This document shows, piece after piece, positions 1-5,708 of a stretch of DNA of 6,365 nucleotides. This DNA is from Cupriavidus sp. GTDB taxonomy: Bacteria > Pseudomonadota > Gammaproteobacteria > Burkholderiales > Burkholderiaceae. How positions within the stretch are numbered: the first letter of the stretch is position 1; each line of letters starts with the position of its first letter. The notes under the pieces are model-generated. The model saw only the letters and a list, made by a program, of their open reading frames with translations. It had not been told where the DNA came from and did no database searches. The position numbers and the translations under genes were made by a program. The stretch covers positions 1 to 6,365 of the forward strand of contig JABFVP010000249.1 in NCBI GenBank assembly GCA_013362725.1, in the 5' to 3' direction.

Positions 1-1067
1 TAGACCGACAGGCGGTGGTACAGGTCGGCGCGGAACGAGCCGTCGCGCACATGCTCGCGCAGGTTGCGGTTGGTCGCGGCGATCACGCGCACGTTGACGC
101 GGCGCGGGCGGTCCGAACCCAGCCGCTGGATCTCGCCGTTCTGCAGCGTGCGCAGCAGCTTGGCCTGGATCGCCAGCGGCAGCTCGCCCACCTCGTCGAG
201 AAACAGGGTGCCGCCGTCGGCGGCCTCGAAGCGCCCGGGGCGCTCGCCGGTGGCGCCGGAAAAGGCGCCGCGCGCATGGCCGAACAGCTCGCTCTCGGCC
301 AGCGACTCCGGCAGCGCGGCGCAGTTGACATGCACCAGCGGCTGCGCGCGCCGGCGCGACTGGCGGTGCAGGCGGTGCGCGAACAGCTCCTTGCCCACGC
401 CGGTCTCGCCCAGCAGCAGCACCGGCAGATCGGTGTCGGCCACCACTTCCAGCTCATGCAGCAGGTTGGCGATGGCCTCGCTCTGGCCGATGATCTCGGC
501 GCCGATGTCGTGCGGGGCCGCGCCTTCCTCGGACTCCGGCGTGCCGCGCGCGAGCTGCAGCGCGCGGATCTCGCCCTCGAGCCGGGTGGTGCGGACCGCG
601 GCCTCCACGATCACCGTCAGCCGCTGCAGTTCGGCCTGGGCCGCTCCGTCGAAGGTGCCGACCGTGAGTGCATCCAGTGTCAGCACGCCCCAGGGCTGAC
701 CATCCACTTCCAGCCGGGTGCCCATGCAGTCATGCACCGGCAGTGGCTCGCCCACATGCTCGTCGATCAGGCCGTCGTACGGGTCGGGCAGCATGCTGTC
801 GTGATGGAAGCAGGTCACGCCGCGGCGCGCCAGGATCGCGGCCAGGCGTGGATGCAGGCCCACCGCGAAGCGCCGGCCCAGCGCGTCGCGCACCAGGCCG
901 TCGACCGCCACCGGGCGCAGGTGGTCTTCCTCCAGCCGCAGCAGCGCCACCGCGCCGCAGCGGAAATGCGTGCGCAATGCGCTGACCAGCCGCTGCAGGC
1001 GCACCGCGTGCGGCAGATCGATGACGAGGTCGGCCAGCAGGTCGGGGTACATGGCGCTTGGTAGCAT
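1..1067 (-). CDS. norR: NorR, NO-responsive sigma-54-dependent activator (partial, C-terminus off the left edge)
   Basis: This is the N-terminal 355 codons of an NO-sensing bacterial enhancer-binding protein that switches on the divergent norAB operon. Residues about 20-170 form the GAF sensor domain. It holds an LPDPYDG stretch (Asp95, Asp98) and Cys114 in VHDCMG, matching residues implicated in the mononuclear iron NO sensor of characterised NorR proteins. The AAA+ domain begins near residue 190, with Walker A GETGVGKE at 220-227 (Lys226), the sigma-54 contact loop GAFSGA at 267-272 and Walker B LFLDE ending at Asp291-Glu292. The usual loop is GAFTGA, so Thr is replaced by Ser here. The rest of the AAA+ domain and the HTH lie outside the window. 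The start at 1067 (MLPSAMYP) is chosen from the family N-terminus as remembered; Met6 at 1052 is the alternative. Neither has a clear Shine-Dalgarno sequence. A NorR-type operator abuts the start codon, suggesting autoregulation (inference). Family assignment is very secure. Confidence 0.95.
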   Translation of the reverse strand, partial: MLPSAMYPDLLADLVIDLPHAVRLQRLVSALRTHFRCGAVALLRLEEDHLRPVAVDGLVRDALGRRFAVGLHPRLAAILARRGVTCFHHDSMLPDPYDGLIDEHVGEPLPVHDCMGTRLEVDGQPWGVLTLDALTVGTFDGAAQAELQRLTVIVEAAVRTTRLEGEIRALQLARGTPESEEGAAPHDIGAEIIGQSEAIANLLHELEVVADTDLPVLLLGETGVGKELFAHRLHRQSRRRAQPLVHVNCAALPESLAESELFGHARGAFSGATGERPGRFEAADGGTLFLDEVGELPLAIQAKLLRTLQNGEIQRLGSDRPRRVNVRVIAATNRNLREHVRDGSFRADLYHRLSV

Positions 1068-1080
1068 GGTGAAAAAAACC
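1068..1080. promoter_or_regulatory. NorR binding site 1 (GGT-N7-ACC)
   Basis: The sequence is GGT, seven bases (GAAAAAA), then ACC. This matches the GGT-N7-ACC inverted repeat reported for NorR of Ralstonia eutropha. It directly abuts the norR start codon and lies farthest from the sigma-54 promoter. Only the three-base core arms match, and the A-run centre differs from sites 2 and 3, so it is the weakest of the three when taken alone. Its place in an array of three supports it. Confidence 0.7.
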
Positions 1081-1085
1081 GTAAA

Positions 1086-1100
1086 GGGTGATTCGTACCC
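1086..1100. promoter_or_regulatory. NorR binding site 2 (GGGT-N7-ACCC)
   Basis: GGGTGATTCGTACCC contains the GGT-N7-ACC core flanked by an extra G/C pair. It agrees with site 3 at 14 of 15 positions. Its centre is 19 bp from the centre of site 1. It lies within the predicted norR 5' leader, so bound NorR could also affect norR transcription (inference). Confidence 0.85.
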
Positions 1101-1105
1101 AGGCA

Positions 1106-1111
1106 AGTATA
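1106..1111 (-). promoter_or_regulatory. Possible -10 element of the norR promoter
   Basis: Read on the minus strand this is TATACT, five of six matches to the sigma-70 -10 hexamer. A transcript would start near 1099, about 32 nt before the norR start codon. No good -35 hexamer lies at 16-18 bp; TTGGAA occurs at 21 bp, which is too far. The element falls exactly between NorR sites 2 and 3, so NorR binding could occlude it. It is a candidate only. Confidence 0.35.
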
Positions 1112-1126
1112 GGGTAATTCGTACCC
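1112..1126. promoter_or_regulatory. NorR binding site 3 (GGGT-N7-ACCC)
   Basis: GGGTAATTCGTACCC is an almost exact copy of site 2 with the same GGT-N7-ACC core. It is the enhancer nearest the norAB promoter: its centre (1119) is about 47 bp before the GG of the -24 element, and the predicted IHF site lies between them. The three-site arrangement matches the enhancer layout known for NorR in R. eutropha and E. coli. Confidence 0.85.
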
Positions 1127-1135
1127 GGCCTTTTC

Positions 1136-1148
1136 CAAGACCTTGATT
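1136..1148 (-). promoter_or_regulatory. Predicted IHF binding site
   Basis: On the minus strand the sequence is AATCAAGGTCTTG, which fits the IHF core consensus WATCAA-N4-TTR at every defined position. It sits between the NorR enhancers and the sigma-54 promoter, where a DNA bend would bring the activator to the polymerase. IHF participates in many sigma-54 promoters, including that of E. coli norVW. The match and position are seen directly; binding is inferred. Confidence 0.6.
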
Positions 1149-1164
1149 CAACGAGGTTTTTAGC

Positions 1165-1179
1165 TGGCACGCGGCTCGC
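1165..1179 (+). promoter_or_regulatory. Sigma-54 (RpoN) -24/-12 promoter of norAB
   Basis: TGGCACGCGGCTCGC matches the sigma-54 consensus TGGCACG-N4-TTGC closely. It has a perfect -24 block and the invariant GG and GC dinucleotides separated by exactly ten bases; the -12 block is TCGC rather than TTGC. Transcription should start near 1190, leaving a leader of about 30 nt before norA. The promoter agrees with control by the sigma-54 activator NorR encoded divergently. Confidence 0.88.
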
Positions 1180-1207
1180 GTAAGTCATGCGGTCATCACT
1201 TCCACAC

Positions 1208-1212
1208 GGAGA
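1208..1212 (+). promoter_or_regulatory. norA ribosome binding site
   Basis: GGAGA lies seven bases before the ATG at 1220. It fixes the norA start there. The in-frame ATG at 1187 is unlikely because it is at or upstream of the predicted sigma-54 transcription start. Confidence 0.75.
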
Positions 1213-1219
1213 AACCGCC

Positions 1220-1954
1220 ATGACGTTGCAAGATCATTCGCTGGGCCAGCTGGCCCGCCAGATTCCCGGTGCCACCCGCATCTTTCACGAACACGGACTG
1301 GACTTCTGCTGCGGCGGCAAGCAGAGCCTGCGCGACGCCGCGCAGCGCAAGGGGCTCGATGCCGCCGCCGGGGCCGCCATCGCCGCACAGCTGCGCGCGC
1401 TGCAGGACGAGGCCGATCCGTCGGCGCAAGACTGGAACACGGCCGCGCCCGCGGCGCTGATCGAGCATATCCTGGTGCGCTTCCACGCCCGCCATCGCGA
1501 GCAGTTGCCCGAGCTGATCCGCCTGGCGCGGCGCGTCGAACAGGTCCACGGCGAACGGGCGGAGTGCCCGCTGGGCTTGGCCGACCACCTGAGCGAGATG
1601 CTGGGCGAGCTGGAATCGCACATGCAGAAGGAAGAGCAGGTGCTGTTCCCGATGCTGCTGCGCGGCCTGCACGCCGCCGCCAGCCGCCCGATCGCGGTGA
1701 TGCGCGCCGAGCATGACGACCACGGCGTGGCCCTGCAGCGGCTGGCCGAGCTGACCGACGACATCACGCTGCCGCGCGCGGCCTGCAATACCTGGCGCGC
1801 GCTCTACCTGGGCCTGCGCGCGCTGCGCGAAGACCTGATGGAACACATCCACCTGGAAAACAACGTGCTGTTCGAAGGCGCGGCGGCCACCGCTGCCGCG
1901 ACCGCGCCGGCACCGGCCCAGGCCAACGGCTGCGGCTGCTCGGCGCACGCCTGA
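1220..1954 (+). CDS. norA: NorA, di-iron NO-binding / iron-sulfur repair protein (RIC, ScdA/YtfE family)
   Basis: A cytoplasmic di-iron protein of 244 residues. R. eutropha NorA binds NO as a dinitrosyl iron complex and lowers free cytoplasmic NO; YtfE and ScdA relatives repair NO-damaged iron centres. The N-terminal ScdA_N-type domain (1-60) carries the adjacent cysteines Cys30-Cys31 in DFCCGG. The C-terminal hemerythrin-like bundle holds the expected ligands: His83, His110, His134 with Glu138 (HMQKE), His165 (AEHDDHG), and His209 with Glu213 (HIHLENN). Their spacing follows E. coli YtfE apart from small shifts. Residues 221-236 form an Ala/Pro-rich linker ending in a cysteine-rich tail (GCGCSAHA), beyond the usual end of YtfE. 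It is the first gene after the sigma-54 promoter and 34 bp before norB, so it is co-transcribed with norB. Identification is secure. Confidence 0.95.
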   Translation: MTLQDHSLGQLARQIPGATRIFHEHGLDFCCGGKQSLRDAAQRKGLDAAAGAAIAAQLRALQDEADPSAQDWNTAAPAALIEHILVRFHARHREQLPELIRLARRVEQVHGERAECPLGLADHLSEMLGELESHMQKEEQVLFPMLLRGLHAAASRPIAVMRAEHDDHGVALQRLAELTDDITLPRAACNTWRALYLGLRALREDLMEHIHLENNVLFEGAAATAAATAPAPAQANGCGCSAHA

Positions 1955-1988
1955 GCCCGCCCGATACCACCCTCAACGACTTCGCATC

Positions 1989-4277
1989 ATGGGTCCCTAC
2001 CGCAAACTCTGGTTCCTGCTGATCGCCGTGCTGGCGGTCACTTTCTCCCTGCTCGGCTACTACGGTGTCGAGGTGTACCGGCAGGCCCCGCCCATTCCGG
2101 CCAAGGTGGTCACGGCCGAGGGCCGCACGCTGTTCAGCGGCGACGACATCCTCGACGGCCAGACCGCATGGCAGTCGGTCGGCGGCATGCAGCTCGGCTC
2201 GATCTGGGGCCATGGTGCCTACCAGGCGCCGGACTGGACCGCCGACTGGCTGCACCGCGAACTGAGCGCGTGGCTGGACCTGGCCGCGCAAGAGGGCCAC
2301 GGCCGCGCCTTCGCGCAGCTCGACGCGCCGGCGCAGGCCGCCTTGCGCGAGCAATTGCGCACCGAGTACCGCGGCAATGCCGCCGATGCGGACAGCAACG
2401 TGCTGACCGTGTCGAAGCGCCGCGCGCAGGCCATCGCCGACACCGCCGCCTCCTACGACCAGCTCTTCTCCGATGCGCCGGCGCTGCACGCCACGCGCGA
2501 GCACTATGCGATGAAGGAGAACACGCTGCCGAGCGCCGAGCGACGCCAGCAGCTGACGCACTTCTTCTTCTGGACCGCGTGGGCCGCATCGACCGCGCGC
2601 CCGGGCCATGAGGCCACCTACACCAACAACTGGCCGCACGAGCCGCTGATCGGCAACCAGCCCACCAGCGAAAACATGGTGTGGTCGGTGGTCAGCGTGG
2701 TGGTGCTGCTGGCCGGCGTCGGCTTCCTGGTTTGGGCGTGGGCCTTCCTGCGCGGCAAGGAAGAAGCGCCGCCGCAGGCGCCGGCGCGCGACCCGCTGCT
2801 GTCGGTGGCGCTGACGCCGTCGCAACGCGCGCTGGGCAAGTACCTGTTCCTGGTGGTGGCGCTGTTCGTGTTCCAGGTGTTCCTGGGCGGCTTCACCGCG
2901 CACTACACCGTCGAAGGCCAGAAGTTCTACGGCATCGACGTGTCGCAGTGGTTCCCGTACGCGCTGGTGCGCACCTGGCATATCCAGAGCGCGCTGTTCT
3001 GGATCGCCACCGGCTTCCTCGCCGCGGGCCTGTTCCTGGCGCCGCTGATCAACGGCGGCAAGGACCCGAAGTTCCAGCGGCTGGGCGTCGATGTCCTGTT
3101 CTGGGCGCTGGTGGTCGTGGTGGTGGGCTCGTTCACCGGCAACTACCTGGCGATCGCGCAGAAGCTGCCGCCGCACCTGAATTTCTGGCTCGGCCACCAG
3201 GGCTACGAGTATGTCGACCTGGGCCGGCTGTGGCAGATCGGCAAGTTCGCCGGCATCGTGATCTGGCTGGTGCTGATGATGCGCGGCATCCTGCCGGCGC
3301 TGCGCGCGCGCGACACTGATCGCAACCTGCTGGCGCTGCTGACCTCGTCGGTGGTGGCAATCGGCCTGTTCTATGGCGCGGGCCTGGCCTATGGCGAACG
3401 CACCAGCCTGACGGTGATGGAGTACTGGCGCTGGTGGGTGGTGCACCTGTGGGTCGAGGGCTTCTTCGAGGTCTTCGCCACCACGGCGCTGGCCTTCATC
3501 TTCTCCACGCTGGGACTGGTGTCGCGCCCGATGGCCACCGCGGCCAGCCTGGCGTCGGCGTCGCTGTTCATGCTGGGCGGGATTCCCGGCACCTTCCACC
3601 ACCTGTACTTTGCCGGCACCACCACGCCGGTGATGGCGGTGGGCGCCGCCTTCAGCGCGCTGGAAGTGGTGCCGCTGATCGTGCTGGGCCATGAAGCCTG
3701 GGAGAACTGGAGCCTGAAGCGGCGCGCGCCCTGGATGGCCGACCTGAAGTGGCCGCTGATGTGCTTTGTCGCGGTGGCGTTCTGGAACATGCTGGGCGCG
3801 GGCGTGTTCGGCTTCATGATCAACCCGCCGATCGCGCTGTACTACATCCAGGGCCAGAACACCACGCCGGTCCATGCCCATGCCGCGCTGTTCGGCGTTT
3901 ACGGCTTCCTGGCGCTGGGCTTCACGCTGCTGGTGCTGCGCTACGTGCGTCCGGCCTACCGCCTGAGCCCGGCGCTGATGAAGACCGCGTTCTGGGGCCT
4001 GAACCTCGGCCTGGTGCTGATGATCGGCACCAGCCTGCTGCCGATCGGCATCATCCAGTTCCTGGCCAGCGTCGAGCATGGCACCTGGTACGCGCGCAGC
4101 GAGGCCTTCATGCAGCAGCCCATGTTGCAGACGCTGCGCTGGGTGCGCACCTTCGGCGACGTGGTGTTTATCGCCGGCGCGGTGTCGTTCGCGTGGCAGG
4201 TAGTGCTGGGGCTGGCCACGCGCACGCCGCGCGCGGTCGATGCGGTCACAGTCGGGATGAAGCCCGCGGCGCGCTGA
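1989..4277 (+). CDS. norB: NorB, quinol-dependent single-subunit nitric oxide reductase (qNor)
   Basis: An inner-membrane enzyme of 762 residues that reduces two NO to N2O with electrons from quinol. After TM1 (about 6-26) comes a periplasmic NorC-like domain (about 30-228) with no CXXCH motif, as expected for the quinol-using rather than cytochrome c-using type. About thirteen further membrane helices follow (from 229 to about 744), giving the usual fourteen. Likely metal ligands by family pattern: His331 (RTWHIQS) and one of His629/His631 (PVHAHA) for the haems, and His486, His537 and His538 (GTFHHLY) for the non-haem iron. Nearby conserved acids are Glu490 and Glu494 (VEGFFEVF). The length agrees with remembered NorB of R. 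eutropha. The start at 1989 gives a normal qNor N-terminus (MGPYRKLWF), but no Shine-Dalgarno sequence precedes it. It follows norA by 34 bp and ends before a strong hairpin. Identification is secure. Confidence 0.96.
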   Translation: MGPYRKLWFLLIAVLAVTFSLLGYYGVEVYRQAPPIPAKVVTAEGRTLFSGDDILDGQTAWQSVGGMQLGSIWGHGAYQAPDWTADWLHRELSAWLDLAAQEGHGRAFAQLDAPAQAALREQLRTEYRGNAADADSNVLTVSKRRAQAIADTAASYDQLFSDAPALHATREHYAMKENTLPSAERRQQLTHFFFWTAWAASTARPGHEATYTNNWPHEPLIGNQPTSENMVWSVVSVVVLLAGVGFLVWAWAFLRGKEEAPPQAPARDPLLSVALTPSQRALGKYLFLVVALFVFQVFLGGFTAHYTVEGQKFYGIDVSQWFPYALVRTWHIQSALFWIATGFLAAGLFLAPLINGGKDPKFQRLGVDVLFWALVVVVVGSFTGNYLAIAQKLPPHLNFWLGHQGYEYVDLGRLWQIGKFAGIVIWLVLMMRGILPALRARDTDRNLLALLTSSVVAIGLFYGAGLAYGERTSLTVMEYWRWWVVHLWVEGFFEVFATTALAFIFSTLGLVSRPMATAASLASASLFMLGGIPGTFHHLYFAGTTTPVMAVGAAFSALEVVPLIVLGHEAWENWSLKRRAPWMADLKWPLMCFVAVAFWNMLGAGVFGFMINPPIALYYIQGQNTTPVHAHAALFGVYGFLALGFTLLVLRYVRPAYRLSPALMKTAFWGLNLGLVLMIGTSLLPIGIIQFLASVEHGTWYARSEAFMQQPMLQTLRWVRTFGDVVFIAGAVSFAWQVVLGLATRTPRAVDAVTVGMKPAAR

Positions 4278-4299
4278 GCGATTAGGGCGCCGAAAGCAT

Positions 4300-4331
4300 A
4301 GTGGCCCGCCCGGGTTACCGGGCGGGCCACT
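4300..4331. terminator. Strong hairpin between convergent norB and DsbA-like gene
   Basis: A perfect inverted repeat has 14-bp arms (AGTGGCCCGCCCGG at 4300-4313 and its complement at 4318-4331) and a GTTA loop. It lies 22 bp after the norB stop and 24 bp from the stop of the opposing gene, so it probably terminates both. Neither side has a proper U-tract (only TTGCATT on the plus side), so it may act partly by blocking readthrough or protecting 3' ends. Confidence 0.8.
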
Positions 4332-4355
4332 TGCATTGGCGGCCAAGGCAGGAGG

Positions 4356-5012
4356 CTAGCCTTGTCCCTTCTGTGTCTCGGCAGCGATCTCGCGGATCGC
4401 CTGCTCGAAGGCCTCCACCGGCTGGCCGCCGGTGACGAGGTAGCGGTCGTTGAAGATGATCGACGGCACCGACTGAATGCCCATGCGCTGGTATTCGCCG
4501 ATTTCCGCGCGCACCGCGTCGGCATAGTCGTCGCCCGCCAGCACCTTGCGTGCCGCGGCGGCATCGAGGCCGACGGACCGGGCCGCGTCGACCAGCACCT
4601 CATGGTTGCTCGGGTCCTTGCCTTCCGCATGGTAGGCGCGCAGCAGCGCCTGCTTCAGCGGCAGCTGCTTGCCTTCCAGCCCGGCCCAATGCAGCAGGCG
4701 GTGGGCGTCGAAGGTGTTGTAGACATGGGTGCGGGGGCCAAAGGCAAAGCCCACGGCGGCGCCGCGTTCGCGGATCATCGCCTGGGTCTCGGCGATCTGC
4801 GCCGGGGTGCGGCCGTACTTGCGGCCGAGATAGTCGACGATGGCTTCGCCTTCCGGTCGCATGCCGGGGTTCAGCTCGAACGGATGCACCACGATCTCGG
4901 CATCGACCGCATCGCCCACGCGCTCCAGCGCCAGCTGCAGCGAAGACAGGCCGATGGCGCACCAGGGGCAGGCGATGTCGGAGACGAAGTCGATCTTCAG
5001 GGGTTGTGGCAT
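4356..5012 (-). CDS. FrnE-like DsbA-superfamily thiol oxidoreductase
   Basis: A protein of 218 residues with a thioredoxin fold and an inserted helical domain, in the DsbA/FrnE group (often annotated DsbA family oxidoreductase, or linked to 2-hydroxychromene-2-carboxylate isomerase). The N-terminal strand runs straight into the active site SDIACPWC, with Cys15 and Cys18. The cis-proline partner is Val182-Pro183 in QSVPS, and GGQP (195-198) follows as usual in this group. No signal peptide is present, so it is predicted to be cytoplasmic, unlike classical DsbA. The start at 5012 is preferred because AGGAG lies five bases upstream; the in-frame ATG at 5045 only adds residues unrelated to the family. 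The substrate is unknown. A role in thiol or oxidative stress would suit the NO-related neighbourhood, but that is inference. It converges on norB across a shared hairpin. Confidence 0.88.
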   Translation of the reverse strand: MPQPLKIDFVSDIACPWCAIGLSSLQLALERVGDAVDAEIVVHPFELNPGMRPEGEAIVDYLGRKYGRTPAQIAETQAMIRERGAAVGFAFGPRTHVYNTFDAHRLLHWAGLEGKQLPLKQALLRAYHAEGKDPSNHEVLVDAARSVGLDAAAARKVLAGDDYADAVRAEIGEYQRMGIQSVPSIIFNDRYLVTGGQPVEAFEQAIREIAAETQKGQG

Positions 5013-5155
5013 GGCTGCTCCTGGGCATGGAGAGGGCGAGGCCATGGCCCCGGCCCGGATTGGAAATTGCCGACAGGGTAGCGTGACTGGCGAATCCTTG
5101 CAGGCGGACGCTTGGGCCGGTGGCCGCGCGCCCGTCCGCGTGGTTGTGGCGGTGC

Positions 5156-5575
5156 TCAGTCCCAGCGGCGGCCGTCGCCGCGGCCGTGGTCATCGTGGTC
5201 GCCATGGCGGTGCCCCCACTCGCGCCCGCGCCATTCGCGGCGGTAGTCGTGGTAGCCATCGCGATAGCCTTCGCGGTAATACCCGCGGTAGTAGGCGCGA
5301 CGATAGCCGCGGTCATTGTCGTAGCGCACCGGCACCGGCTCTACCACCACCGGGCGTGGCGCCACCACGACCGGGCGCGGCGCATAGGCCACCGGTGCGG
5401 GCGCATACACCGGCGCCGGCGTATAGACCGGGGCCGGACGGTAGACCGGTGCCGGCTGCGCCACCACCACGCCAGGCACGCCGATGCCGATATCGATATT
5501 CACACCGGCGTAAGCAACAGCGCTGGCCACCAGCATTGCACCGCCTGCTACCGCCATTGCGATGATTCGTTTCAT
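5156..5575 (-). CDS. Small exported protein with PAPVY repeats and a His/Asp-rich tail; function unknown
   Basis: I do not recognise a named family. The 139-residue product has a clear Sec signal peptide: basic start (MKRIIAMAV), hydrophobic core and a probable cut after AYA (about residue 23). Next come a short VNIDIGIGVPG segment and a proline/valine region (about 41-82) of PAPVY-type repeats that drift into PRPVVV. A Tyr/Arg/Gly region (90-114) of the YRxGY type follows, then a His/Asp/Gly-rich tail (120-139, GHRHGDHDDHGRGDG). A good ribosome site, GGGAGG, lies five bases before the ATG. Similar low-complexity exported proteins are common as hypotheticals in Burkholderiaceae. It may be a periplasmic or envelope protein, and the tail could bind metal ions, but nothing in the sequence proves either. 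It lies 143 bp upstream of the DsbA-like gene in the same direction. Confidence 0.82.
   Translation of the reverse strand: MKRIIAMAVAGGAMLVASAVAYAGVNIDIGIGVPGVVVAQPAPVYRPAPVYTPAPVYAPAPVAYAPRPVVVAPRPVVVEPVPVRYDNDRGYRRAYYRGYYREGYRDGYHDYRREWRGREWGHRHGDHDDHGRGDGRRWD
5402..5455 (-). repeat. Three tandem 18-bp units encoding PAPVY(R/T/A)
   Basis: Three consecutive six-codon units encode PAPVYR, PAPVYT and PAPVYA (residues 41-58 of the exported protein). A partial PAPVA unit and more divergent PRPVVV units follow. The DNA is diverged at third positions, so these are old or selected coding repeats rather than a fresh slippage array. Confidence 0.75.
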
Positions 5576-5625
5576 GGCTGCCTCCCAAGGGCGTTGGACA
5601 TGGGCTCACTGTAGGGGGGCGGGCT

Positions 5626-5653
5626 GTAATATGGGGCGCGCGAAGTGTTGCAA
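5626..5653 (-). promoter_or_regulatory. Possible sigma-70 promoter of the small exported protein gene
   Basis: On the minus strand TTGCAA (5648-5653) and TATTAC (5626-5631) are separated by 16 bp, each matching four of six consensus bases. Transcription would begin near 5620, about 45 nt before the ATG. The match is moderate, but the position is sensible and the -10 lies in the only locally AT-rich spot. Confidence 0.4.
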
Positions 5654-5670
5654 GTGTGACGCGGTGTAAC
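5646..5670. repeat. Three TGT-type direct repeats at the predicted -35 region
   Basis: On the plus strand TGTTGC (5646-5651), TGTGAC (5655-5660) and TGTAAC (5665-5670) start 9 and 10 bp apart, about one DNA turn. The first overlaps the predicted -35 of the exported protein gene and the others lie just upstream. Such phased half-sites are typical of OmpR/PhoB-type response regulators, but I cannot name a regulator and the repeats are short. Confidence 0.35.
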
Positions 5671-5708
5671 CCCGGGTCGGGCCGCCGCGTGCCGGCGCTG
5701 GATGTATC

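Noticed and set aside
15..1064. Open frame of 349 codons on the plus strand opposite norR
   Set aside because: It is the antisense shadow of norR; the product is low-complexity Ala/Gln/Arg with no family resemblance.
1143..1151. TTGATTCAA as a possible FNR/Dnr box upstream of norA
   Set aside because: The half-sites lack the TTGAT-N4-ATCAA spacing. The bases are better explained by the IHF core that overlaps them.
1187..1219. Upstream ATG for norA, which would add eleven residues
   Set aside because: It lies at or before the predicted sigma-54 transcription start and lacks a ribosome site, whereas the ATG at 1220 has GGAGA seven bases upstream.
1764..4346. Open frame of 860 codons on the minus strand, opposite all of norB
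   Set aside because: It is an artefact of high-GC third positions in norB. Its translation is a Gln/His/Arg-rich string without domains, and norB on the other strand is unmistakable.
5013..5045. Upstream ATG for the DsbA-like gene
   Set aside because: The extra residues (MASPSPCPGAA) are not part of the family, and the ATG at 5012 has AGGAG at good spacing.
5104..5139. Inverted repeat GCGGACG/CGTCCGC with a 22-base loop after the exported protein gene
   Set aside because: The seven-base arms, long loop and absence of a U-tract are expected by chance at this GC content; too weak to call a terminator.
5120..5614. Open frame of 164 codons on the plus strand opposite the small exported gene
   Set aside because: The minus-strand gene has a signal peptide, repeats and a good ribosome site; the opposite frame is an Ala/Val/Arg shadow.
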